This document shows positions 1 through 8,144 of a stretch of DNA of 26,759 nt, piece by piece. The notes below the pieces were generated by a model. It worked only from the letters and a program-made list of their open reading frames with translations, searched no databases and was not told the DNA's origin. The stretch comes from Chryseobacterium indologenes. Lineage in GTDB: Bacteria > Bacteroidota > Bacteroidia > Flavobacteriales > Weeksellaceae. Both the position numbers and the translations under genes were made by a program. How positions within the stretch are numbered: position 1 is the stretch's first letter; the number at the start of each line of letters is the position of its first letter. Location: positions 102,965 to 129,723 of the forward strand of contig DJTE01000020.1 of assembly GCA_002439165.1 (NCBI GenBank). Reading direction: 5' to 3'.

Positions 1-103
1 TGTTTAAATTGTTAATTTGTTTGCTTTAATTGTTGTTTTTGTTTATAAAATTTGAAATATTATGATTAAATTAGCATCAAATCCAATGTTAATTTAATTA
101 ATT

Positions 104-1396
104 ATGAAAAGAATTTTACTTTTATCATTGTTGCTGGTCGTTTCTGTATTGAACGCTCAGATCAATATGAATATTGGAAGTACAAATGTTGGCACCGCAC
201 CGGTAAGCAGTTTTTTTTCCTATTCCTATGTTCAGCAGGTTTATCTTAAACAGGAACTTAATGCCACTGCTGCCGGAAATATTACAGGGCTTACATTTTA
301 TCTGGATCCGTCGGCAACCATTACCGATTCCTCCGATTGGACGATATATCTAGGGCATACCTCAAAAATGACTTTTGCTTCAGGCGCAGACTGGATCCCT
401 TCTTCACAGCTTACTCAGGTATTTGCCGGAACGGTAACCAATAATAACGGAACGGTAAATATTGTTTTTACAACACCGTTTCCTTATAATAATACAGATA
501 ATTTAGTAATCGCTGCAAAAGAAAACTCTCCCAATATTGATATCAATAATTTTGATGAAGTTTTCCGTGTTTATCCCTATCTTCCGGCTTCAGGCCTTTA
601 TTATAAAGGAGATCTTGCGGTGATTGATCCTGCATCTCCGCCCGGCGGGATAATGGCAGATTATAAATCGGCAGTTACTGTTTTAGGACTTAGCCCGAAG
701 ACTACACCGCCATGCCCTGTTATAACCTTTCCGGTGAATAACTCTCAGTCTGTTCCGTTATCTCCCAATATCAAATGGCTTCCGGTTTCAGGAGCGGATT
801 CCTATAAGGTTTCTTTAGGAACAACTCCCGGAGGTGCCAATGTCATTAATCAGCAGGTGGTAACGTCTGCGAATTATTCTCCGTCTGTTGCATTACAGCA
901 GAATGTTGATTATTATTTAAGAGTTACAGCTGTTTCGGCAGGTGCTGAATCTTCCGGCTGTTCGGATATCGCTTTTAAAATTCCGGCGGTACCGGTAAAT
1001 GATGCGTGTTCCGGGGCTTTGCTGGCCTCTGTTTTTCCTTATACCTACACCCAGACCGATGCGGTGTCAGCAACCAATAACGGTGGGTTCATACAGGTGT
1101 GCTCCGATGCCATGAATGACGGTGTCTGGTTCAAACTTATAGGAGACGGAAATAAATATACAATTAGAATAACAATGCCTCAGGGTAGTACGTTTGATCC
1201 GCAGATGGGTTTTTACAGAGGAAGCTGTGCCGGCCTGACCTGTGTGGGGACGATTGATAATGGCGGAGCGGGCGGTACGGAAGCGGTTACCCTTACAACA
1301 ACTGCCGGAGTTGAATATTATATCAACATAGGCTCCTATGAAGAAACAGAAGATGTGTCTGAGGATGTATTTACCATAACCATGGTGAAAATTTAA
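104..1396 (+). CDS. Secreted multidomain protein with Fn3-like domain, no T9SS sorting tail
   Basis: A 430-residue exported protein. Residues 1-18 form a signal peptide (MKR, hydrophobic core, cleavage near NAQ). Residues about 20-200 match the N-terminal domain of the protein at 20213-21115, sharing features such as SY/AY-x-x-QQ-x-YL, GHT, GA-x-WIP and F-x-YN-x-TDNLVI. Residues about 205-295 look like a fibronectin type III-like module (ITFPVNNSQSV, YKVSLGTT, YYLRVTAVS). Residues about 298-430 (NDACSGA through the C-terminus) look like a beta-rich pre-peptidase-C-like domain with paired cysteines. The protein ends in FTITMVKI and lacks the usual PNP...GIYFL...KKIIK type A sorting domain, so how it is released is unclear. 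Specific function is unknown; adhesion or carbohydrate binding is only a guess. It stands alone and a terminator follows. Confidence 0.85.
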   Translation: MKRILLLSLLLVVSVLNAQINMNIGSTNVGTAPVSSFFSYSYVQQVYLKQELNATAAGNITGLTFYLDPSATITDSSDWTIYLGHTSKMTFASGADWIPSSQLTQVFAGTVTNNNGTVNIVFTTPFPYNNTDNLVIAAKENSPNIDINNFDEVFRVYPYLPASGLYYKGDLAVIDPASPPGGIMADYKSAVTVLGLSPKTTPPCPVITFPVNNSQSVPLSPNIKWLPVSGADSYKVSLGTTPGGANVINQQVVTSANYSPSVALQQNVDYYLRVTAVSAGAESSGCSDIAFKIPAVPVNDACSGALLASVFPYTYTQTDAVSATNNGGFIQVCSDAMNDGVWFKLIGDGNKYTIRITMPQGSTFDPQMGFYRGSCAGLTCVGTIDNGGAGGTEAVTLTTTAGVEYYINIGSYEETEDVSEDVFTITMVKI

Positions 1397-1472
1397 AAAC
1401 AGACCATGTTGCATATGGTGGGTAGTGACTGATCATGGCATCTGAATCTGGATTTTTTATTTATGAATAATA

Positions 1473-1510
1473 AAAATAACCGGCTTTTTTCAGTCCGGTT
1501 ATTTTATTTT
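1473..1510. terminator. Bidirectional hairpin terminator
   Basis: There are perfect 11-bp arms, AAAATAACCGG at 1473-1483 and CCGGTTATTTT at 1495-1505, with an 11-nt T-rich loop. The arms are A-rich on one side and T-rich on the other, so the structure can terminate in both directions. It lies about 80 bp after the stop of the 104-1396 gene. Confidence 0.8.
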
Positions 1511-1956
1511 CAGCTGATTCGTATGCCTGCTTAAATGATGCCTGTTCTCGCAAAGCTGCTTATGTAATATTATCCGGGTTAATGATCCGGGGGTGAAAGG
1601 CTTTGGGGTAAGAAAGAGTCTAGAAGTAACTTTCAGGTACAGATACTGAAAATCACCGTAAGATTATATTATCTTAAAAAAATGAACGCTTGTTATCGGT
1701 GGGTCTCATAACTTCTCTCCTTCACTTCCTGTTTCAGGTTGGCATCAACAAGAAACTCTTATCCCGGATCGGGGTTAAAAAATGTAACGGCTGTAAGAGG
1801 TTTTTAGTTGGTCTGCGTGAATTTCATTAAACAAAATTCAATAGTCCGGTGGAGGTTCTTCGGAATATTTAACAAACTTTAACTCAAAAATGGCATTCAT
1901 TGTGTTGATTACTGCGTGTATTTATCAGAAATTTACCAATTATTTTAAATCAAGCT
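1511..1956. other. Intergenic region upstream of the Bat operon, no supported gene
   Basis: About 450 bp without a convincing gene on either strand; only very short ORFs occur. The distal part presumably carries the promoter of the Bat operon. The stretch at 1869-1884 (TTTAACAAACTTTAAC) resembles the stretch before batC at 7331-7350 (CTTTAACCGAATTTTAACAA). I see no clean TTG/TAnnTTTG pair. Confidence 0.5.
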
Positions 1957-2961
1957 ATGTCAGATACATATCAAGCTGAAGACATCCGCCAGCTGACGGA
2001 AAAAGTAAAAGAAAAAAACTACTTATTTTCTCTTCTGAGACAGGAAATCAACAAAGTTATCATTGGACAGGAATATATGGTGGACCGCCTTTTGGTGGGT
2101 CTTTTGGGGAACGGGCATGTTCTTTTGGAAGGGGTGCCGGGACTGGCAAAGACCCTGGCGATCAAAACCCTGGCCGAAGCTGTTCATGGTGAGTTTTCAA
2201 GGATACAGTTTACCCCCGACCTGCTACCGGCAGATGTAGTGGGAACGATGATCTATAATATTAAAGACAACGATTTTTCCATCAAGAAAGGTCCTGTTTT
2301 TGCCAATTTTGTACTGGCGGATGAGATCAACCGTGCTCCGGCAAAAGTACAGTCGGCACTCCTGGAAGTAATGCAGGAAAAGCAGGTAACCATTGGTGAT
2401 GAAACCATGAAACTGCCCAAGCCGTTTCTGGTACTGGCTACCCAGAACCCTATTGATCAGGAAGGAACATATCTGCTGCCGGAAGCACAGAGCGATCGTT
2501 TTATGCTGAAATGTAAAATCGATTATCCTGATTTCGAGCATGAGCGAACCGTTATGAGAATGGTTTCTACCTCGCATCAGCCGGTGATAAAACCGGTAAT
2601 TGGCCTTCAGGATATTGTAGATGCCAAAGAACTGATCAACCAGATCTATCTGGATGAGAAAATTGAAAAGTATATCCTGGATATGGTCTTTGCAACACGT
2701 TATCCTGAAAAATACGGACTTTCTGAACTTAAAAATTATATCGGTTTCGGAGCTTCCCCAAGAGCATCGATCAACCTGGCTATCGCATCCAGGGCTTATG
2801 CATTCTTAAAAGGAAGAGCCTTTGTCATTCCTGAAGATGTGAAAGCACTCGCACAGGATGTCCTGAGACACAGGATTGGTCTTACCTTTGAGGCTGAAGC
2901 GGAAGAAATTTCTTCTGAAGAAATCGTTAGCAGAATACTGGCAAAAATTCAGGCACCTTAA
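1957..2961 (+). CDS. moxR: MoxR-family AAA+ ATPase, first gene of the Bat operon
   Basis: A 334-residue AAA+ chaperone-like ATPase of the MoxR family, of typical length. The N-terminal helical part is followed by a Walker A motif GVPGLAKT (about residues 59-66), a Walker B region LADEINRAPAKVQSALLEVMQE (about 111-132) and a sensor/arginine-finger region LATQNPIDQEGTYLLPEAQSDRF (about 153-175). The C-terminal lid contains the family-typical GASPRASINL. MoxR ATPases are thought to act with von Willebrand A (vWA) proteins to insert cofactors or remodel complexes; here the vWA partners are BatA, BatB and the DUF58 protein downstream. The ATG at 1957 gives the expected N-terminus. Its stop overlaps the next start (TAATG), which indicates translational coupling. 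Confidence 0.95.
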   Translation: MSDTYQAEDIRQLTEKVKEKNYLFSLLRQEINKVIIGQEYMVDRLLVGLLGNGHVLLEGVPGLAKTLAIKTLAEAVHGEFSRIQFTPDLLPADVVGTMIYNIKDNDFSIKKGPVFANFVLADEINRAPAKVQSALLEVMQEKQVTIGDETMKLPKPFLVLATQNPIDQEGTYLLPEAQSDRFMLKCKIDYPDFEHERTVMRMVSTSHQPVIKPVIGLQDIVDAKELINQIYLDEKIEKYILDMVFATRYPEKYGLSELKNYIGFGASPRASINLAIASRAYAFLKGRAFVIPEDVKALAQDVLRHRIGLTFEAEAEEISSEEIVSRILAKIQAP

Positions 2962-3419
2962 TGAACGAAGTGACTGTAAGAAAAGCAACCCGGGAAGACT
3001 GTGCTCCTATGCTGGAGCTGATCAGAGAACTTGCCGAATATGAAAAAGCACTTCATGAAGTGACTTTAACGCTGGATGAATTTATTAATGACGGTTTTGG
3101 AGAATCTCCTGTATGGGGAGCTTTTGTAGCGGAAACAGCCGGTGAAATCGTTGGAATTTCTCTTTATTATGACCGTTTTTCAACATGGAAAGGAAGAAGG
3201 CTGTATCTTGAAGACCTCGTAGTAACCGAGAAAATGAGAGGAAAACAGATCGGGAAAATGCTGTTTGATGCCACGCTGGAATACGGCAAATCCGGCCCGT
3301 ACAGCGGAATGGTTTTTCAGGTACTGAACTGGAATGAGCCGGCCATCAGTTTTTATAAAAAATACAGCCCGAAATTTGATGATGAATGGTTTAATGTTTC
3401 AATTGAATTCAAAAATTAG
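2961..3419 (+). CDS. GNAT N-acetyltransferase resembling SSAT (diamine/thialysine acetyltransferase)
   Basis: A 152-residue GNAT enzyme that would transfer acetyl from acetyl-CoA to an amine. It resembles the spermidine/spermine N1-acetyltransferase (SSAT) subfamily along its length: VRKATREDC at the start, ELIRELAEYEKA, DGFGE, a YLEDLVV strand, the acetyl-CoA loop RGKQIGK (about residues 93-99) and the characteristic WNEPAISFYKK near the C-terminus. The substrate could be a polyamine, thialysine or another small amine; sequence alone cannot decide. It starts in the TAATG overlap with moxR and sits inside the Bat operon, where it is not a standard member. Confidence 0.88.
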   Translation: MNEVTVRKATREDCAPMLELIRELAEYEKALHEVTLTLDEFINDGFGESPVWGAFVAETAGEIVGISLYYDRFSTWKGRRLYLEDLVVTEKMRGKQIGKMLFDATLEYGKSGPYSGMVFQVLNWNEPAISFYKKYSPKFDDEWFNVSIEFKN

Positions 3420-3463
3420 GGCATACACTTTAAAAGAAAGGATTTACAACGTACCGTTTAGTA

Positions 3464-4330
3464 ATGATGGAAATAAAAGATATTGTAAAAAAAGTAAAGC
3501 AGATTGAGATCCGTACCAGAAAAAAGACGGAGGCTTCACTTATGGGGCAGTATCACAGTGCTTTCAAAGGCCAGGGAATGACATTTTCAGAGGTGCGGCC
3601 ATACCAGTTCGGAGATGAGATCCGCAGGATAGACTGGAACAAGACCGCGCGTTTCCGGGAACCTTTTGTAAAGGTAATGGAAGAGGAGAGAGAACTTACC
3701 ATGATGATTCTGGTAGATATTTCCGCTTCTATGGATTACGGAACCAAAGTACAGCTGAAAAGGGAATATGTAGCGGAAATTGCAGCAAGTCTCGGGTTTT
3801 CTGCTGCCGGAAATAATGATAAAGTAGGATTGATTCTCTTTGCAGACAAAGTATACAGGGTAATCCCGCCGCAGAAAGGGAGAAAGCATATTCTCTCCAT
3901 TATCAGTAATATCCTGACGGCTGATTACGTTCCGGCGGTATCCCAAATCGATAAAGCACTGGAATATATGATGGGAATTTTCAAGAGAAAATCCCTGGTT
4001 TTTCTGTTTTCAGATTTTGAGGATGAATACGATTCCAAAATGCTGAGGGTGGCATCCAAAAAACACCAGATGCTGGGAATGAGAATTTATGACGAAAAAG
4101 ATAATGAGATCCCCGATGTTGGCTATGCACTTCTGTACGATGCCGAAACAGGCCGGCAGGTCTGGGCCAATACTTCCAGTGCAAGATGGAGGTATACCTT
4201 TGCTGAAGCTCAGAAACAGAAGGTAAAGGCGTTGGAAGAAGATTTTGCCAACAGCTCGGCCAGCTTCATGAACATAGGTACCGGGTCGGATTATTCCAGA
4301 TTACTGTACAATTATTTTCAGAAGAAGTAA
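3464..4330 (+). CDS. DUF58 domain protein (vWA-like) of the Bat operon
   Basis: A 288-residue soluble protein of the DUF58 family, which normally accompanies MoxR. The N-terminal half carries the family hallmark around residues 27-60 (GQYHSAFKGQGMTFSEVRPY, GDEIRRIDWN, AR). A vWA-like fold follows, with a MIDAS-type motif DISAS at about residues 86-90. No signal peptide or membrane segment is visible, so it is probably cytoplasmic, facing MoxR. Tandem ATG codons at 3464 and 3467 give two equivalent starts. It lies 44 bp after the acetyltransferase and before a BatD-like gene, in the order expected for Bacteroidota Bat operons. Confidence 0.93.
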   Translation: MMEIKDIVKKVKQIEIRTRKKTEASLMGQYHSAFKGQGMTFSEVRPYQFGDEIRRIDWNKTARFREPFVKVMEEERELTMMILVDISASMDYGTKVQLKREYVAEIAASLGFSAAGNNDKVGLILFADKVYRVIPPQKGRKHILSIISNILTADYVPAVSQIDKALEYMMGIFKRKSLVFLFSDFEDEYDSKMLRVASKKHQMLGMRIYDEKDNEIPDVGYALLYDAETGRQVWANTSSARWRYTFAEAQKQKVKALEEDFANSSASFMNIGTGSDYSRLLYNYFQKK

Positions 4331-4407
4331 GCAATATTGCGGGAAAGATCTTATCTTTTAAAAGAATATAAAATAAAGGCTCCGGCCGAAATGATTACGA
4401 TATAAAA

Positions 4408-5304
4408 TTGAGAAAAATACTATTTATACTGTCTCTTTTAATCTGTGGAAATGCTTTTTCACAGATACTTTCGTCCAATCTGGAAAAGAAAACGATTGCT
4501 TTGGGAGAGATCAACCGTTTCATCGTTAAAATCGATAACCTGAACGGGAAACAGGTGAATTCGGCGCCTAAAAATGAACTGCTTCCTTTTCATTTCGAAG
4601 AAATAAAAGACAGTATCGGGCAGAACCAGAACTCCTATGAAAGGAAGATAGAATTTTCTGTTTATGAAGAAGGAAAATTTCAGATTCCGGAGCTGGAGTT
4701 CAGCGTAGACGGTCGGGTGCTGAAGACTATCCCCTATGAGATCGACGTGATCAATACCGCCCAGAAGGCAGACCAGATCAACGATATCATGAAGAATAAA
4801 GAAGTAAAGCTTGAGCCCAAAGATTACTGGGAACTCTACAAATTCTATATTCTGGCAGCTTTAGCAGTTATTGCACTGATTATTGCTGTTATTATGATCC
4901 TCAAATGGGGAAGAAAGACGAAAAGCTCACCTGTGGTAGCAACCAATCAGACTCTGAAAGAACTGGATTCTTTAAAGAAGAAAAAATATATTGAAGACGG
5001 AGATTTCCGCTCGTTCTATGTAGAACTGATCGAGATATCCAGAACATTTATCACGAAACAGTATCATTTACCTGCGGAGGTTCTTCTTACAGACGACCTT
5101 ATTGAAGTGATGAAAAAGAATAACACCATTTCACAGGAAAACGAAAAAATAGTGGAAGAGGTATTTTTAAGAGGAGATCTTGTGAAATTTGCCAAAACTT
5201 TTCCTGATCAGGTAACTATGGAAAAAGATTTCAGCGACATCAGAGACTTTGTGAAAAGATCTTCAAAAGATCTGGAATTCGAAAATTTAAGAAAGGATGT
5301 TTAA
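4408..5304 (+). CDS. BatD-like single-span membrane protein of the Bat operon (TTG start)
   Basis: A 298-residue protein with a signal peptide (RKILFILSLLICGNAFS-Q). A periplasmic beta-rich region (about 20-140) is followed by one membrane span (about 147-168, ILAALAVIALIIAVIMIL) and a cytoplasmic helical tail of about 130 residues. This layout mirrors a shortened BatD or a DUF4381-type protein. The reading frame has no ATG before the signal peptide. The TTG at 4408 is the only reasonable start, because the ATG at 4391 is out of frame and runs into a stop. The gene overlaps batA by 8 bp. It likely contributes a periplasmic subunit to the Bat complex, inferred from position and topology. Confidence 0.8.
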   Translation: MRKILFILSLLICGNAFSQILSSNLEKKTIALGEINRFIVKIDNLNGKQVNSAPKNELLPFHFEEIKDSIGQNQNSYERKIEFSVYEEGKFQIPELEFSVDGRVLKTIPYEIDVINTAQKADQINDIMKNKEVKLEPKDYWELYKFYILAALAVIALIIAVIMILKWGRKTKSSPVVATNQTLKELDSLKKKKYIEDGDFRSFYVELIEISRTFITKQYHLPAEVLLTDDLIEVMKKNNTISQENEKIVEEVFLRGDLVKFAKTFPDQVTMEKDFSDIRDFVKRSSKDLEFENLRKDV

Positions 5305-6289
5305 TTTTGAATTTTACAGTCCGTGGTTTCTGCTGCTGTTCCTGCTGTTCATTCCTCTTTTTATTAAAGATGCCGGTACACAGAAAAAGAAAGGCATAAA
5401 AGTACCTACCATCCGGAATATGGAAGGTAGCGGAGGAATCCGTGCAGTGCTTTTTTGGCTTACAATATCAAAGTATATTATTCTTACCGCCCTCATCATT
5501 GCAATGGCAAGGCCGAGAACCTTTACCGTATCGCAGGACCGTGATGATACCAAAGGAGTAGACATTATGCTGTCAATAGATGTGTCGCTCAGTATGCTGG
5601 CCAAAGATCTTAATCCGGACCGTATAACCGCACTGAAAGATATTGCCGTGAGGTTTGTTAAAAAACGTCCTAACGACAGGATTGGTGTGGTAGCCTATGC
5701 CGCTGAAGCTTTTACCAAAGTACCGGTGACTTCAGATCATCAGGTGGTAATTGATGAAATTAAAAATCTTAATTCTGCCGGTCTTGAAGCGGGAACAGCC
5801 ATTGGAGAAGGGCTTTCCGTTGCAGTCAGCCACCTTTCCAAAAGCAAAGCCAAAAGTAAAATCGTCATCCTGATGACCGATGGGGTAAGCAATATCCAGA
5901 ATGCGATTCCTCCACAGGTAGCAGCAGAACTCGCCAGGAATAATCATATTAAGGTATATGCCATCGGAATAGGGACCAACGGGTATGCACTGATGCCTAC
6001 TGCACAGGATATATTTGGAGATCTGATCTTTACCGAAACGGAAGTAACGATTGACGAAAACACGCTGAGGGAAGTCGCACAGACTACCGGAGGGAAATAT
6101 TTCAGGGCTACTTCAAACAGCAGCCTGGAAGAAGTATATGATGAGATCAACCAGTTGGAGAAATCCGATATTAAAATCTCCAGACTGTATAATTATGATG
6201 AATATTTTAAAATTTTCCTTTGGATAGCGTTGGGAATGTTGTTCTTCGATGCGCTCCTGAGATGGGTTCTATATAAATTTTTAAGCTGA
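5297..6289 (+). CDS. batA: BatA, membrane-anchored von Willebrand A protein
   Basis: A 330-residue protein with two N-terminal membrane segments (about 8-24 and 52-72), a vWA domain (about 90-285) and a C-terminal span (about 305-327). The MIDAS metal site is intact, with DVSLS in MLSIDVSLSMLAKD and LMTDGVSN further on. BatA proteins of the Bacteroides aerotolerance operon are inner-membrane proteins implicated in growth under oxidative or envelope stress. The start overlaps the end of the upstream gene by 8 bp, and the TGA stop overlaps the batB ATG at 6289, so translation is likely coupled through the operon. Confidence 0.93.
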   Translation: MFNFEFYSPWFLLLFLLFIPLFIKDAGTQKKKGIKVPTIRNMEGSGGIRAVLFWLTISKYIILTALIIAMARPRTFTVSQDRDDTKGVDIMLSIDVSLSMLAKDLNPDRITALKDIAVRFVKKRPNDRIGVVAYAAEAFTKVPVTSDHQVVIDEIKNLNSAGLEAGTAIGEGLSVAVSHLSKSKAKSKIVILMTDGVSNIQNAIPPQVAAELARNNHIKVYAIGIGTNGYALMPTAQDIFGDLIFTETEVTIDENTLREVAQTTGGKYFRATSNSSLEEVYDEINQLEKSDIKISRLYNYDEYFKIFLWIALGMLFFDALLRWVLYKFLS

Positions 6290-7296
6290 TGAGTTGGTCC
6301 TTGGGAAATTACTGGTTTTTATTGCTGCTGATGCTCCTGCCGCTGCTGGCATTTTTTCTGATCCGTTTTCTGAAATGGAAAAATAAAAGAAAAGAGGTTT
6401 TTGCAGACTCTAAATTCCATGACAGTTTATTTGAAAAAAAATCCGGATTTACAAAGTTTTTTCCGGTGTTATACCTGCTGGGAATCCTTTTCCTGATATT
6501 TTCCATAATTGATCTGCTGAAGGGATCAGAGGAAGTAAAATCCAATCAGAGACTTAATAATGTGATCTTTATGCTGGATGTTTCCAATTCTATGAATGCG
6601 GAAGATATTGATCCCAGCCGTCTGGATGAAGCCAAGATACTGATGATCAATACCATGAAGAAGATGAAGAGCGACAGGGTAGGGATCGTGATCTTTGCCG
6701 GAGAAGCCGTTTCTATTATGCCTCTCACCACAGATTATACTTCAGCAGAAACATACGTGAGTGCCATTGAAACAAATTCTATGAAGATTCAGGGAACTGA
6801 TTTTCTGAAAGGAATGAAAGCTGCGGCAGATAAATTTCAGAATGTAAGCAAGGGTTCCAGAAGGGTAATCCTGCTGAGTGACGGTGAAGATAACGAAGGA
6901 AATGATAACGCAGCCATCAGGCTGGCCAATAAAGAAGGAATCAGTATAACTTCGGTAGGAATAGGGACAGATGAAGGAGGTCCGGTTCCGGAATATGTTT
7001 ACGGACAATTGATGGGGTATAAAACAGATATGGACGGGGCTACGGTGATTTCCAAAAGACAGACCGAAGCTCTTAGGAAGATGGCAGGATCTACGGGGGG
7101 AGAATATATCGACGGAAATAATGTGAATGAAGCACCTGATAAAATTATTGACGCTTTAAGCAAAAATACTTCATTTTCAGAAACTCTGGTTCATTCCCAG
7201 AACGCCATTCATTATTATCAGTATTTTCTTGCCGTATCTATTTTCTTTTTCTTTTTAATTTATATGCTGAATCCGAAAAGGGATCTTAATGTATAG
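6289..7296 (+). CDS. batB: BatB, membrane-anchored von Willebrand A protein
   Basis: A 335-residue paralogue of BatA. Two N-terminal membrane segments (about 8-25 and 58-76) precede a vWA domain (about 90-300) with an intact MIDAS motif DVSNS (FMLDVSNSMNAEDIDPSR) and LLSDGEDNEGN. A C-terminal span (about 306-326, YFLAVSIFFFFLIYML) anchors the protein. It follows batA with an overlapping start. BatA and BatB are expected to form a vWA pair served by the MoxR ATPase. Its length is normal and no residue is obviously missing. Confidence 0.93.
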   Translation: MSWSLGNYWFLLLLMLLPLLAFFLIRFLKWKNKRKEVFADSKFHDSLFEKKSGFTKFFPVLYLLGILFLIFSIIDLLKGSEEVKSNQRLNNVIFMLDVSNSMNAEDIDPSRLDEAKILMINTMKKMKSDRVGIVIFAGEAVSIMPLTTDYTSAETYVSAIETNSMKIQGTDFLKGMKAAADKFQNVSKGSRRVILLSDGEDNEGNDNAAIRLANKEGISITSVGIGTDEGGPVPEYVYGQLMGYKTDMDGATVISKRQTEALRKMAGSTGGEYIDGNNVNEAPDKIIDALSKNTSFSETLVHSQNAIHYYQYFLAVSIFFFFLIYMLNPKRDLNV

Positions 7297-7383
7297 TTTC
7301 TCCCGCTTGGTGATCAGGATTTTAAATAAGCACTTTAACCGAATTTTAACAAATACAGACCTGTTTATTAACATATAAAGAAA

Positions 7384-7391
7384 TAATTTTG
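7384..7391 (+). promoter_or_regulatory. Internal -7 box (TAATTTTG) just before batC
   Basis: TAATTTTG matches the Bacteroidota -7 consensus TAnnTTTG exactly and lies in the 92-bp gap between batB and batC. Its end is only 6 nt before the ATG at 7398, so a transcript from it would be leaderless or nearly so. No clear -33 TTG was found at the right distance. Confidence 0.45.
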
Positions 7392-7397
7392 CAAAGG

Positions 7398-8144
7398 ATG
7401 AATACTAAAATCTTATTTTTATCGTTAATTATTGCTTTCATGCTCCCAGGCATTGCGTCCGGGCAGGAAAGGTACAGGACTTTAGTATATGAAGGAAACC
7501 AGAAATTCAACGGTAAAAACTATGACGGTGCCTCTTCCAAATACATGGAAGCGGTAAAGCTGGATGAAAAAGATTTTACGGCCCATTACAATTTGGGAAA
7601 TGCACTCTATAAGAGCAAGAAGTATGAGGAGGCCGGAGAAGAATTTGAAAAAGCCCGGAAACTTTCCCAAACCCTTCCTGATGCTGCCGCTGCTCTCCAT
7701 AATCTGGGGAACACTTATATGCAGATGAACCAGCCGGAGAAAGCAGCAGACTATTACAAGCAGTCGCTGAAGCAGGATCCGTATAATGAAGCAACAAGAA
7801 AAAATTATGAAATTGCCAAGCTGAAAGAAAAAGAAAAACAGCAGCAGGAGAAAAATAAAAAGAATAATTCCGGAAAAGGTGGCGGCGACGAACGCAATAA
7901 AAGTAATGAGGAGCAGGGTGATCAGAAAGATCAGCGGCAGGATCAGGGAAGCGGCCAGCAGAATGAAGGAAAAGGTGAGCAGGGAGACCAGCCTCAGCAA
8001 AAACCAAAAGAAGACGGCAGAATCCCGAAAAATCTGGAGAACGCTATAATGGATAAAGTAAACGAAAAAGAAAAAGAAACTGCCCGGAGGATCCTCAACA
8101 AAGACTCTTATTCAATGCCTCAGAGCAATGAGAAAGACTGGTGA
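7398..8144 (+). CDS. batC: BatC, exported TPR protein
   Basis: A 248-residue protein with a signal peptide (MNTKILFLSLIIAFMLPGIASG-Q). Tetratricopeptide repeats cover about residues 25-140 (YEGNQKFNGKNYDGASSKY, AHYNLGNALYKSKKYEEAG, ALHNLGNTYMQMNQPEKAADYYKQSL), followed by a low-complexity K/E/Q/G-rich stretch (about 145-210). BatC is the periplasmic scaffold of the Bat complex. I chose the ATG at 7398 over an in-frame TTG at 7389 because it starts the signal peptide directly and the TTG lies in the putative -7 box. Its stop overlaps the batD ATG (TGATG). Confidence 0.9.
   Translation: MNTKILFLSLIIAFMLPGIASGQERYRTLVYEGNQKFNGKNYDGASSKYMEAVKLDEKDFTAHYNLGNALYKSKKYEEAGEEFEKARKLSQTLPDAAAALHNLGNTYMQMNQPEKAADYYKQSLKQDPYNEATRKNYEIAKLKEKEKQQQEKNKKNNSGKGGGDERNKSNEEQGDQKDQRQDQGSGQQNEGKGEQGDQPQQKPKEDGRIPKNLENAIMDKVNEKEKETARRILNKDSYSMPQSNEKDW

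Noticed and set aside
1..103. Promoter for the first gene (TTG-rich stretch and TAAAATTTG)
   Set aside because: The box has one base too many for TAnnTTTG and the spacing is ambiguous.
1890..1979. 29-codon ORF with a hydrophobic start just before and overlapping the moxR start
   Set aside because: It overlaps moxR in another frame, has no supporting signals and does not look like a real protein beyond its first residues; a leader peptide cannot be excluded.
7482..8000. Long minus-strand ORF of 172 codons inside batC
   Set aside because: It is the antisense of a K/E/Q-rich coding region, which yields a leucine/phenylalanine-rich artificial translation; the sense gene is clear.
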